Assembly (NCBI GenBank): GCA_038528235.1
Contig: JBCBEX010000103.1
Location: forward strand, 1-13,948
Length of the DNA: 13,948 bases
Direction: 5' to 3'
Source: JBCBEX01 sp038528235
Lineage (GTDB): Bacteria > Bacteroidota > Rhodothermia > Rhodothermales > Rubricoccaceae
Shown here: piece by piece, positions 1-7,712 of the stretch
Layout of the letters: every line of letters begins with the position of its first letter
How positions within the stretch are numbered: position 1 is the first letter of the stretch
Notes under the pieces: generated by a model
Seen by the model: the letters and a program-made list of their open reading frames with translations, nothing else
Told to the model about the DNA's origin: nothing
Database searches by the model: none
Translations under genes and position numbers: made by a program

Positions 1-92
1 GCGAGCGAAGGACCGTGTTGATGGCCAGCGGACGCTACTTACACGGCGAGGCCGACGTGCTCGATGTCGTCTGGCAGGCACCGGCTCCGTGA
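1..92 (+). CDS. C-terminal end of an unidentified protein (5'-truncated)
   Basis: An open frame enters from the left edge (first full codon at position 3) and stops at TGA 90-92. It gives about 29 residues, including RTVLMASGRYLHGEADVLD, then VVWQAPAP. Composition and codon use look like real coding sequence, but the fragment is too short to assign a family. Its stop overlaps a GTG at 89-91 that is in frame with the downstream CYTH/CHAD-like gene, so the two genes could be translationally coupled if that earlier start is used. The alternative is that this is a chance open frame. Confidence 0.5.
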   Translation, partial: ERRTVLMASGRYLHGEADVLDVVWQAPAP

Positions 93-169
93 GAAAAGCA
101 CAGCCGAGTTGCGGCGCACTTCGTATACTTGTTGAGAGGTTTTTCCCCAGCACCCCGCGACCGCCACCG

Positions 170-2386
170 ATGCTGCTCCGCTACCACGCGCACGATGTGG
201 GCATCGTCGCAGAGCTGATGCGGGTGCAGCGGATCGCAGGATTTGAGGTGGCACCCGACGCCCCGCAGACGCTCGTCGACCTCTTCCTCGACACGGAGTC
301 CTTTCGCCTCGTGGAACACGGGTTCGCGCTGCGACTCCGTCAACATGATGGGGCCTTCTTCGGGCGGCTCCGTCCTCTCGGTGCCCCCCTTGGACAGCGC
401 GGAGCATCCCACCGGCAGAGTCTTCCGGGTGCGCTCCCGCTCCCGCTGGCGCTCCACGACCTGGCTGCCGGCGCGCTGAGGTCGGCGCTGGGAGCCCTCG
501 TCGGGGACGCCCCCCTCGACTTGCATGCGCGGGCGTGCATCGACCGCACGCCGCGCGGGCTCACACTGGAGGGAAGGCCTGTTGCGACGATCGTGCTGGA
601 TGAGGTGCGCTACGAGTGGGCGCGTGATTTCGACATCGCCCGCGAGGTGAAAGTGCACGTCGGTGGTGCGCTCGCGGATGTGTCGCGGACGGCGGGAGCA
701 CTAGACGCCATGCTGCAGGCCTACGGGCTCGTACCAATCGACCCCGATCGGTTCTCGTCGGTGGTCGAACGCCTCAGTCAAGCACAGACGGCTCCGCTCC
801 TCTTTACGCCTCGCGAGCGTCGTGCGCTGCAGGCGATTGCGGATGGCTCGTCTCCGGTGGCATCGCGAAGGGCGAGAGCGCTGATGGCCTTCGCGTCTCG
901 TCGCTCCGCGTCGGCGGTTGCCCGCGAGGTGGGCATGGAAAGCGAGCGGGTACGCCATTGGGTCGAGCGCTTCCGCAGAAACCGGATGGGCCTCTTCGAA
1001 GAAGGCCATGCCTCTCCAACGGATCTAAGGCCCTATACGCAGGCAGAGATCATCCTGGATGACGCCGCTCGTCCCGCTGGTTCGTTGCCTGCCACGCCAC
1101 CTAGCGAAGAAGCAGAGGAGCGTGGAGGCGGAGCAGCGACGAAGGATCGAGAAGGAGTTGCGCCCGCTAGAGAGCACCGCGTCGTCGCTAACGCATATCC
1201 AGCTGGGTTGCTGGGGCCGCAGGCACCCGTCGGTACCGAAACGGAGGGTCGCATGGTCGAAGGAGGGAGCGAAGTGCGCGGCGGGCGGGGGGGTGTGCTC
1301 CGCCGCGTTGCACGTGTCGTGACACGACGACGAGCCCGGAGTACGGCCCAGGTTGCCTCTGCTCAACCCACGAGAACGGGTGCCCGCTCCGAGTACGGCG
1401 CCGACGAGGTGCTCCAAGCTGCACGCACACCAGACGCTGACATCGCTAAAGGGCGCAACGGTGTGAGAGAAGCGGGCGAGCCGACGGGAGCGGCACCGTC
1501 TTTTGAGCGGCTCGCGGACTGCATCGCCTTCGACTTTCAAGACGCGCACCAAGCCTGGCGCGAAGCACACGATCGGTGGGGCACCTCCCAAGACGATGCG
1601 AGCCTGACGGCAGAGCTCCTCGGCATACTAGACCGGATCGGGGGGCTGGTTTCGTGCTACGCGCCCTACTTGAATCAAGCGCAAACAGCGTTGTCTGAAG
1701 CTGTCGCGGCGAAGCGCATGAGGTACCTCCGCATGCGGTCGTACGATGTGATGCTGCTCCTCTTGCCAGAATTCGTGCCAGAGCATGACGACGACGACGT
1801 ACATGTGCTGGGTGGAACGCGAGCGCTCATAGAGATGAGAAAGGCTGCGGTCAAAGCAGCGCTCCGACCCCTTTCGCCCCCTGCGTACGAACACGACCGA
1901 AAGGAAACGGTGCCCCTCGATGAACTCCTCGAAGCTGTCGCTGAACCCGACGGGTCGGCCTCCCATTCGAATGAAACGCACCTACGTCACGTGCTCGCCT
2001 CTATGGTGTGGCGTCAGTACGAACGGGTGGTCGTGTCGAGCGAAGTGGAAGAACGGCGAGCAATAAGTGCGCGCAGGCATGCACTCCAGGGTGTCGTCAC
2101 AGCGTTGCAGCACACGTTCCGCGCGCACGACTTGCCGGAGAGCCCCGAGACCCGACTGCTCTTCCAAGCATGCACGCGTTTGGATACCCTCGAAGCCGTA
2201 GAGGCGGCGCTCGCGGAACTGGACGCGTGGGAGGAAGAGCGGGGCGAGCCAATTGGGCCTGGAGCGGTGCGACAGCGTCTCGAAATCGCCCGGGAGGAGG
2301 AGAGGCGCGCATCGGAGCACGCGCTTGCTCTTGTGCTTGCCCGTCCGTTCAGAACCTACCTCGGAGTCATCGTAGCGGCATCCTAA
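170..2386 (+). CDS. CYTH-like / helix-turn-helix / degenerate CHAD-like protein
   Basis: The product is 738 residues from ATG 170. Residues about 1-208 resemble a CYTH (triphosphate tunnel) domain: the segment FLDTESFRLVEHGFALRLR matches the family's 'LDT..L...G.ALR.R' strand region. The N-terminal ExExK signature is not visible, so catalysis is doubtful. Residues about 212-280 form a helix-turn-helix like that of IS630-type transposases and related regulators (SRRARALMAFASRRSASAVA, then VRHWVERFRRN and GLFEEG). Residues about 281-440 are a Gly/Arg/Ala-rich, probably disordered linker. The rest is helical, with segments that look like a worn CHAD domain (KRMRYLRMRSYDVMLLLL; EERRAISARRHALQGVV), but the usual His/Arg pattern is mostly lost. 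CHAD domains of other proteins bind polyphosphate; whether this one does is unknown. ATG 170 was chosen because the CYTH match begins there. GTG 89, which overlaps the upstream stop, would add 27 residues. The domain calls are by eye. Confidence 0.75.
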   Translation: MLLRYHAHDVGIVAELMRVQRIAGFEVAPDAPQTLVDLFLDTESFRLVEHGFALRLRQHDGAFFGRLRPLGAPLGQRGASHRQSLPGALPLPLALHDLAAGALRSALGALVGDAPLDLHARACIDRTPRGLTLEGRPVATIVLDEVRYEWARDFDIAREVKVHVGGALADVSRTAGALDAMLQAYGLVPIDPDRFSSVVERLSQAQTAPLLFTPRERRALQAIADGSSPVASRRARALMAFASRRSASAVAREVGMESERVRHWVERFRRNRMGLFEEGHASPTDLRPYTQAEIILDDAARPAGSLPATPPSEEAEERGGGAATKDREGVAPAREHRVVANAYPAGLLGPQAPVGTETEGRMVEGGSEVRGGRGGVLRRVARVVTRRRARSTAQVASAQPTRTGARSEYGADEVLQAARTPDADIAKGRNGVREAGEPTGAAPSFERLADCIAFDFQDAHQAWREAHDRWGTSQDDASLTAELLGILDRIGGLVSCYAPYLNQAQTALSEAVAAKRMRYLRMRSYDVMLLLLPEFVPEHDDDDVHVLGGTRALIEMRKAAVKAALRPLSPPAYEHDRKETVPLDELLEAVAEPDGSASHSNETHLRHVLASMVWRQYERVVVSSEVEERRAISARRHALQGVVTALQHTFRAHDLPESPETRLLFQACTRLDTLEAVEAALAELDAWEEERGEPIGPGAVRQRLEIAREEERRASEHALALVLARPFRTYLGVIVAAS

Positions 2387-2510
2387 CGACAACCCTCCGG
2401 CATCGTACGGCGCTGGACATGCTCTTCCAGTATCCTTCATGGATGATTTAAATCTCCAGGTACAGCTTCTCGTACCTATTCTCCTTTACGCTGACCTCAA
2501 TACCTTGTAG
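2387..2510 (+). promoter_or_regulatory. hemA leader with three small dyad symmetries
   Basis: This 124-bp non-coding stretch precedes hemA and is more AT-rich than its surroundings. It holds CTGGA (2413-2417) paired with TCCAG (2426-2430) across 8 nt; a perfect 10-bp palindrome GATTTAAATC (2445-2454); and AGGTAC (2458-2463) paired with GTACCT (2472-2477), again across 8 nt. This is the natural place for the heme operon promoter and any operator. I could not fix a convincing -35/-10 or Bacteroidota-type -33/-7 pair. No Shine-Dalgarno sequence precedes the hemA ATG. A regulatory role is inferred from position and symmetry only. Confidence 0.35.
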
Positions 2511-3956
2511 ATGACGCTGCACGCCGTCGGGCTTAATCACGACCAGGCAACCACCGAAGTCCGCGAAGCCTTCGCCCTCGACGGGGACGCCATCGAGGAC
2601 CTCTATGGGAGCTTAGCGCTCTCCTCTGGCGCGGAAGTCGTGCTCCTGTCCACGTGCAATCGAACAGAAGCGATCATCCATGGGCAGGACGGAGACAAGG
2701 CAGCCGTACTGGCGGCACTGGAAGCCAAGAGCGGTCAGCCGTGGCCGGAGCGCCACGCGTTCAGCTACGAGGACGAGGCAGCCATTCGGCACGTGTTCGG
2801 CGTTACGTCCGGGCTGCGTTCGCTGGTGATCGGCGACGCTCAGATCCTGCATCAGTCCAAAGAAGCCTATCGCCACGCCGTTGGGGCTGAGACTGTAGGT
2901 CCCGTGCTGCATCGGCTGATGCACGAGGCGTTTCACGTCGCTAAGCGAGTGCGCACTGAGACGGGGCTGGCACAGGGCGCGGCGTCCGTGTCGAGCCTGG
3001 CCGTCGCCGTCGCGCGTGCTCGAGTGCCGGGAGGAAGTCTGGACGGCCATCGCGTGCTCCTGCTCGGTGCCGGACAGATGGGCAGGGCCGCGCTGAGTGC
3101 CTTGTCGACCTTCGAGCTGGGCCACCTGGCAATCTCCAACCGATCAGCAGCCCGTGCTCGGATCGCAGCTGAGCATCACGGCGGCGCGGTCGTCGAATGG
3201 AACGAGCGCCACAGAGCCATCGGTGCGTCCGATATCGTGCTGGTTGCATCCGGAGCAAGCACTCCCGTCGTTCATGCCGAGAAGCTTCCCGAGCGTGCTG
3301 CGGACGACCCCGCGCTCGTGATCGACATCGCTGTACCTCGCAACGTGGATCGGTTGGTGGACGAGCTGCCGGGCTACACAGTGCTCGACCTCGACACGCT
3401 GAACCGCGAGGTCGAAGCCACCGCGGCCGCACGGCGCAGCGCGATCCCAGAGGCTGAAGCCATCGTCGAGCAGAGCCTCGCCGAGTATGTGACCTGGTTC
3501 TTCCATCAGCAAGCCCTGCAGCCCACGATCCAGGCGATCCGGTCCACCTTCGACGCGATCCGGAAGCAAGAAATCGAACGCCACGCCCATCGCATTCCCA
3601 AGGTGGCCCGCGCCGATGTCGAGCGGCTCACCAAATCGATCATGCAAAAGCTGCTCGCGGTCCCAGTCGTCCGGCTCAAGGCAACGGATCCCGAGTCCCT
3701 CGACTTTGTGCGCGGGGTGAAGGCCCTCGCGACTATTTTCTCCCAGCCGGGCTATCCTCTGGAACCGGACATCAGTGCGATGCCGCTGAATGGTCCTGGA
3801 CTCAAGGAAGAAGGGGCCGACCCCTCCGCGGGAGTCGCTGTGCCACCTGGAAGCGGCCCTGAAGCTCCCGCGCGGTGTCCCTTCGGGCACGACCTTCCCC
3901 ACTCTGTCTCCTCAGACCCTCTCCCCGTCGATGCGCATCGGAACGCGCGGCAGTAA
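2511..3956 (+). CDS. hemA: glutamyl-tRNA reductase
   Basis: HemA reduces glutamyl-tRNA(Glu) with NADPH to glutamate-1-semialdehyde, the committed step of the C5 route to heme, in the cytosol. The 481-residue product has the catalytic motif LSTCNRTE with the nucleophile Cys49, a conserved His at 94, and GLRSLVIGDAQILHQ (101-115). A Rossmann NADPH site, VLLLGAGQMGRAAL, lies at about 181-194. The C-terminal dimerisation helices follow, at about 320-400 (IVEQSLAEYVTWFFHQQ and onward). The last roughly 60 residues form a Pro/Gly-rich extension beyond the usual family length of about 420, and include RCPFGH with Cys456-Pro457, which resembles a heme regulatory motif. The 3' end overlaps the hemC start by 26 nt. 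It is the first gene of a run hemA-C-D-E-F and probably sets flux through it. The identity is secure; the role of the extension is open. Confidence 0.97.
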   Translation: MTLHAVGLNHDQATTEVREAFALDGDAIEDLYGSLALSSGAEVVLLSTCNRTEAIIHGQDGDKAAVLAALEAKSGQPWPERHAFSYEDEAAIRHVFGVTSGLRSLVIGDAQILHQSKEAYRHAVGAETVGPVLHRLMHEAFHVAKRVRTETGLAQGAASVSSLAVAVARARVPGGSLDGHRVLLLGAGQMGRAALSALSTFELGHLAISNRSAARARIAAEHHGGAVVEWNERHRAIGASDIVLVASGASTPVVHAEKLPERAADDPALVIDIAVPRNVDRLVDELPGYTVLDLDTLNREVEATAAARRSAIPEAEAIVEQSLAEYVTWFFHQQALQPTIQAIRSTFDAIRKQEIERHAHRIPKVARADVERLTKSIMQKLLAVPVVRLKATDPESLDFVRGVKALATIFSQPGYPLEPDISAMPLNGPGLKEEGADPSAGVAVPPGSGPEAPARCPFGHDLPHSVSSDPLPVDAHRNARQ

Positions 3957-4875
3957 GCTAGCCCGTTGGCAGGCCGACCATGTGGCGGCGCGGCTCCGCG
4001 CCGCAGGTCGTGAGGTCGAGATCGTGGTGATCCGCACCCAGGGCGACCGGGTGCTAGACGTGCCGCTCTCGGCGATTGGTGACCCCGGGCTCTTCACGAA
4101 GGAACTGGATGAGGCCCTGCTCGACGGCAGGATCGATGTGGCGGTGCATTCATTGAAGGACCTCCCGACGGTGCTGCCCGAGGGGCTGCGCATCGCGGCG
4201 GTGTCCGCCCGGGCCGAGCCCTGGGATGCGTTCGTTGCTCACCCCGCCTACGACGGGACGCTCGCAGATCTACCTGCTGGAGCCATCATCGCGACGTCTT
4301 CGCTGCGGCGGCAAGCTCAGCTTCTCGCGTGGCGCCCGGATCTACGCACGGTGTCGGTGCGGGGCAACGTCCCGACCCGTCTCGCGGCGCTGGCGGACAG
4401 TGGCGTACCCGGTGATGGGGGATGGCACGGAGTGATCCTGGCAGCGGCTGGCCTGCAGCGCCTCGGCTTCGACGATCAGATTCGAGAGCGGATTGCGCCT
4501 CAGATCATGGTCCCCGCCGTAGGGCAGGGTGCGCTGGGAGTCGTCTGCACAGAGGAAAACGCTAACGCGGCGGCCCTACTCAGTCGGCTTCTCGACGATG
4601 ACGCTACCCGCACCGTTGCGCTTGCCGAGCGGGCATTCATGCGTCGACTCGAAGGCGGGTGTCAAGTCCCCATCGGCGGATATGCACGCCTCGAGACAGG
4701 GAGCACGTTCACCATCGAAGGCGTCGTCGCCAGCATCGATGGTCGGCAGGTCTTTCGTGGCGAGCAGACCGGGACGCCTTCTCAAGCCGTGACCCTGGCG
4801 CAGGCCCTCGCCGACGAACTCCTCGCAAGAGGTGCCCGGGAGGTGCTCAGCGCCATTCGCGCTGATGTCGCGTGA
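3931..4875 (+). CDS. hemC: hydroxymethylbilane synthase (porphobilinogen deaminase)
   Basis: HemC polymerises four porphobilinogens into hydroxymethylbilane on a dipyrromethane cofactor. The 314-residue product, of normal family length, opens with MRIGTRGSKLARWQA, the standard HemC N-terminus, which fixes the start at ATG 3931. An in-frame upstream ATG at 3790 lies inside hemA and would add 47 unrelated residues. Key residues visible are the catalytic Asp77 in VHSLKDLPT, the arginine-rich region SSLRRQAQL, and the cofactor-binding Cys244 in LEGGCQVPIGGYA. The start lies 26 nt inside the hemA frame, and the stop TGA overlaps the hemD start (GTGA, 4 nt), so translation is probably coupled on both sides. 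Confidence 0.97.
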   Translation: MRIGTRGSKLARWQADHVAARLRAAGREVEIVVIRTQGDRVLDVPLSAIGDPGLFTKELDEALLDGRIDVAVHSLKDLPTVLPEGLRIAAVSARAEPWDAFVAHPAYDGTLADLPAGAIIATSSLRRQAQLLAWRPDLRTVSVRGNVPTRLAALADSGVPGDGGWHGVILAAAGLQRLGFDDQIRERIAPQIMVPAVGQGALGVVCTEENANAAALLSRLLDDDATRTVALAERAFMRRLEGGCQVPIGGYARLETGSTFTIEGVVASIDGRQVFRGEQTGTPSQAVTLAQALADELLARGAREVLSAIRADVA

Positions 4876-5636
4876 GCGCCGAGTCCCGCCCCCACGTCCT
4901 CCTGCTTCGATCGCGCGACGAGCACCCACCGGACCGCTACGAAGCGGCGCTCAATGCCATCGGGCTGGTGGCGACTACACGCCCTCTCTTGCGTTTTCAC
5001 TTCGTCAACCAGAACCTTATTGATGCTGCAATGCAAGAGCGCGGCAAGGCAGCCTGGGTATTCACCAGTCCGCGCGCGGTGAAGGCGTACGCCTTGGTCT
5101 CGGAGCGCAACGGTTGCCGCGCTGATCCCGAGACCAAGGCGTACGCCGTAGGCGACACGACCCGCATGGCTGCTGCAGGCTTAGGCTTCCGCGTCGTCGG
5201 TGCCGAGTCGGGCAATGCGGCAGCGCTGGCCGACTTGATTGTTCAGCATTCCGCTGGGCAGCGTGAGCCCCCTCTCGTTTTCCTGTGCGGCGATCGGCGC
5301 CGGGAAGTGCTGCCAAAGCGGCTCAGCGCTGCTGGACTGGCCTTGCATGAGATCACGGCCTATCGAACCGAGGCACGCCCGCCCGACATCGCCCCGGGCG
5401 ACTTCAACGTAGCAGCTTGGTTTAGCCCATCGGGCGTAACGGCGGTGTTCGCGGAAGCCTCCCCAGCCGAACTCGCACGCTGGAACAGCCTCAAGCACGC
5501 CGCAATTGGACCCACCACGGCCGCCGCGCTTGCCGCAGTCGGTGTGCCGCCGCATGTCACAGCCGCGGCCCCCACGCCCGCGGCACTCGCGGCCGCAATG
5601 GCCTCGCTCTTCCCCTCGACCCGACTCCATGTCTGA
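4872..5636 (+). CDS. hemD: uroporphyrinogen-III synthase
   Basis: HemD cyclises hydroxymethylbilane to uroporphyrinogen III with inversion of ring D. The product has 254 residues, near the family norm. HemD is poorly conserved, but the recognisable parts are present: the opening strand HVLLLRSRDE, WVFTSPRAVKAY (the family's 'FTS..aV' motif), KAYAVGDTTRMAAAGLGFRV, VFLCGDRRREVLPKRL, the ITAYRTE strand, and WFSPSGVTAVF. The gene starts with GTG at 4872, overlapping the hemC stop by 4 nt, and its end overlaps hemE by 8 nt. Its position between hemC and hemE supports the call. The coding sequence contains a perfect 20-bp inverted repeat (5084-5103 with 5128-5147) that encodes KAYALVSE on one side and ETKAYAVG on the other. 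The reading frame is intact and still aligns with the family. Confidence 0.93.
   Translation: MSAESRPHVLLLRSRDEHPPDRYEAALNAIGLVATTRPLLRFHFVNQNLIDAAMQERGKAAWVFTSPRAVKAYALVSERNGCRADPETKAYAVGDTTRMAAAGLGFRVVGAESGNAAALADLIVQHSAGQREPPLVFLCGDRRREVLPKRLSAAGLALHEITAYRTEARPPDIAPGDFNVAAWFSPSGVTAVFAEASPAELARWNSLKHAAIGPTTAAALAAVGVPPHVTAAAPTPAALAAAMASLFPSTRLHV
5084..5147. repeat. perfect 20-bp inverted repeat inside hemD
   Basis: The left arm, 5084-5103 (GGCGTACGCCTTGGTCTCGG), is the exact reverse complement of the right arm at 5128-5147, with 24 nt between. Inside, AGCGC (5104-5108) can also pair with GCGCT (5119-5123), leaving a 4-nt bulge (5124-5127) and a 10-nt loop. Each arm contains the 10-bp palindrome GGCGTACGCC. 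The hemD mRNA could therefore form a long GC-rich hairpin. Translating either strand across the arms gives the same peptide motifs (AYALVS, ETKAYA), which confirms the symmetry. There is no T-run, so it is not a standard intrinsic terminator. Confidence 0.9.
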
Positions 5637-6756
5637 CGCATCCGCCACCGTCGCCACGTTTGCTGCACACGACTTCCCGCCGCTGCGCAACGACCGCTTG
5701 CTTAGGGCCGCGCGCCAGGAGCCGGTCGACCACGTCCCGGTGTGGCTGATGCGGCAAGCGGGCCGGTACCTCCCGGAATTCCGCGCGGTGCGCGCCAAGC
5801 ACGACTTTTTCACGGTCTGCCGGACTCCAGAGCTGGCCTGCGAAGTCACGCTCCAGCCATTGCGCCGCTTCCACGCCGCCGACGCCCCGCTTGACGCCTC
5901 GATCATCTTCTCGGACATCCTTGTCGTGCCGCAAGCCCTTGGCATGGAGGTGCAGATGGTGAAAGGCAAGGGGCCGCACTTCCCGGCCCCGCTTGATCAG
6001 CCAGCCGACCTCGACCAGCTACGAAGGCCTGACGTACGGGACGCGCTCGGCTACGTCTTTGACGCGCTCACGCTCACCCGTCGCGAGATTGGCGGAGCCG
6101 TCCCACTCTTCGGCTTTACCGGGGCACCGTGGACGCTCATGGCCTACATGATCGAAGGGGGCGGGTCGAAGAACTACGCCAAGGCGAAGGCATGGCTCTA
6201 CGCCGACCCAGACGCAAGCCATAGGCTGCTGCATTTACTCACCGACGTGATCGTGGACTACCTAGTGGCCCAGGTTGGCGCGGGCGCGCAGGCGCTCCAG
6301 GTGTTCGACTCGCACGCCGGAGCGCTTACTCCGTCGGCCTTCGCGAGCTTCGGCTATCCGTACCTCGCCCAGATCGCTGAGCGCCTCAAAGCCCGCGTGC
6401 CCTCCGTGCCGCTGGTGGTGTTCGCACGAGGCGCGCATTACGCGCTCGATGCCCTCGCGGCCACGGACTACGACGTCGTCGGCCTCGACGAGACGGTGAT
6501 GCCCGCTGCTGCGCGGGCCATCGTTGCGAAGCGCGCGGCTGTGCAGGGCAACCTCGATAATGCCGCCCTGTACGCGTCGCCCGACACGATCCGGGCGCTG
6601 ACTGGCACCATGCTCGATGGATTCCGTGACGCTGAGGGCCAGCTCACGGGCCTGATCGGCAACCTGGGGCACGGCATGCTGCCAAACCACAATCCGGACC
6701 ACGCCATCGCCTACGTCCGAGCTATCCACGAACTCTCGCGATCGACCACTGGCTAA
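5629..6756 (+). CDS. hemE: uroporphyrinogen decarboxylase
   Basis: HemE removes four carboxyl groups from uroporphyrinogen III to give coproporphyrinogen III; it needs no cofactor and is cytosolic. The 375-residue product carries both family signatures: PVWLMRQAGRYLPE (37-50, substrate-binding Arg42 and Arg46) and GFTGAPWTLMAYMIEGG (about 161-177). The likely catalytic Asp96 sits in IIFSDILVVPQALGM, and the C-terminal His348 in NLGHGMLPN. ATG 5629 was chosen because it gives a normal N-terminus and lies 8 nt inside the hemD end. The upstream in-frame ATG at 5506 would add 41 residues read out of frame within hemD. The enzyme is about 20 residues longer than typical, mainly at the N-terminus. 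Confidence 0.97.
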   Translation: MSDASATVATFAAHDFPPLRNDRLLRAARQEPVDHVPVWLMRQAGRYLPEFRAVRAKHDFFTVCRTPELACEVTLQPLRRFHAADAPLDASIIFSDILVVPQALGMEVQMVKGKGPHFPAPLDQPADLDQLRRPDVRDALGYVFDALTLTRREIGGAVPLFGFTGAPWTLMAYMIEGGGSKNYAKAKAWLYADPDASHRLLHLLTDVIVDYLVAQVGAGAQALQVFDSHAGALTPSAFASFGYPYLAQIAERLKARVPSVPLVVFARGAHYALDALAATDYDVVGLDETVMPAAARAIVAKRAAVQGNLDNAALYASPDTIRALTGTMLDGFRDAEGQLTGLIGNLGHGMLPNHNPDHAIAYVRAIHELSRSTTG

Positions 6757-6761
6757 GCGTC

Positions 6762-7712
6762 ATGCTGACCCTTCCGTCACATACCCCTCCGGATTCCTTC
6801 GCGGCACGTATGCTCGCGCTGTGCCAGCAGTTGCAGACGACCATCTGCGCAGGCCTTGAACAGCTCGATGGCACTGCAACGTTTGGCCGCGATGCGTGGG
6901 AGCGACCCGGTGGCGGAGGGGGAGAGGCCCGCGTCATCGAAGGCGGCCCCGTGTTCGAGAAGGGCGGCGTCAACGTGTCGGCGGTGCATGGCACCTTGCC
7001 CGAACGCATGGCTCGTGCCTTCGGCGTGGAGACGAAGCCGTTCTTCGCTACTGGCATCTCGTCGGTAATGCACCCTCGCAACCCCCATGTCCCGACGGTG
7101 CACTTCAACTTCCGCTACTTCGCCCTGGGCGACGACCTGGCCAATCCCGATGACGAATGGTTCGGCGGGGGCGCTGACCTTACGTCGTACTTCCCAGTGC
7201 TGGACGACGTGGTGCACTTCCACACGGTCTGGAGGGACGTGTGCGACCGGCACCCTGGCGTGGCCGACTACGCAGGGTTCAAAGCGAAGTGTGACGACTA
7301 CTTCCACCTGCCACACCGCAACGAGGCGCGAGGCGTCGGCGGCATCTTCTTCGACTACCTGCGCGACGATTCAACGGCGGCCTTCGCGTTCGTTGACGAC
7401 GCCGGTCACGTGGTGCTCGACGCTTACGCACCCATCGTGGAGCGGCGCAAAGACCAGCCCTTCACAGAGCGTGAGCAGACCTTCCAGGAGATTCGTCGCG
7501 GGCGCTATGCTGAGTTCAACCTCGCCTACGACAGGGGAACGCGCTTTGGTTTGGAGACGAATGGCCGGACGGAAAGCATCCTGATGAGCCTGCCTCCGCG
7601 TGCGCAGTGGCACTATGCGTGGGCACCCGAGCCAGGTTCTCCCGAAGCAGAAGCGTCCGCGTTTTTCCAGCCCCACGATTGGCTTGGCGGCGACGAGCCC
7701 TCGGCTGCGTAA
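6762..7712 (+). CDS. hemF: oxygen-dependent coproporphyrinogen III oxidase
   Basis: HemF uses O2 to convert two propionates of coproporphyrinogen III to vinyl groups, giving protoporphyrinogen IX. Its presence implies an aerobic lifestyle and the protoporphyrin branch rather than the coproporphyrin branch. The 316-residue product has WERPGGGGGEARVIEGG near the N-terminus, FEKGGVNVSAVHG, then HFNFRYF and WFGGGADLTSYFP. The signature runs at about 172-203 (KCDDYFHLPHRNEARGVGG, then IFFDYL). The C-terminus has RYAEFNLAYDRGTRFGL and ESILMSLPP, also typical. The gene starts 5 nt after the hemE stop. No Shine-Dalgarno sequence is evident, so coupling to hemE is likely. A second in-frame ATG at residue 17 is possible but less likely. 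Confidence 0.97.
   Translation: MLTLPSHTPPDSFAARMLALCQQLQTTICAGLEQLDGTATFGRDAWERPGGGGGEARVIEGGPVFEKGGVNVSAVHGTLPERMARAFGVETKPFFATGISSVMHPRNPHVPTVHFNFRYFALGDDLANPDDEWFGGGADLTSYFPVLDDVVHFHTVWRDVCDRHPGVADYAGFKAKCDDYFHLPHRNEARGVGGIFFDYLRDDSTAAFAFVDDAGHVVLDAYAPIVERRKDQPFTEREQTFQEIRRGRYAEFNLAYDRGTRFGLETNGRTESILMSLPPRAQWHYAWAPEPGSPEAEASAFFQPHDWLGGDEPSAA

Noticed and set aside
109..131. TTGCGG and TATACT(TG) as a promoter for the CYTH/CHAD-like gene
   Set aside because: TATACT is a good -10-like match, but the only TTG box is 9 nt away, too close, and the promoter consensus of this lineage is not certain.
1025..1591. Minus-strand open frame (188 codons) opposite the linker of the CYTH/CHAD-like gene
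   Set aside because: No recognisable domain, and Cys/Arg/Ser-rich composition typical of an antisense shadow.
2832..2846. Asp instead of Glu in the HemA motif G-E-x-Q-I (GDAQI)
   Set aside because: A conservative change that I believe also occurs in HemA of other Bacteroidota; not evidence of inactivity.
3144..3902. Long minus-strand open frame (252 codons) opposite hemA
   Set aside because: Typical shadow frame in high-GC DNA; hemA on the other strand has clear family motifs along its length.
4997..5215. Minus-strand open frame opposite hemD sharing peptide motifs with HemD
   Set aside because: The similarity is the direct result of the inverted repeat; there is no independent sign of a gene.
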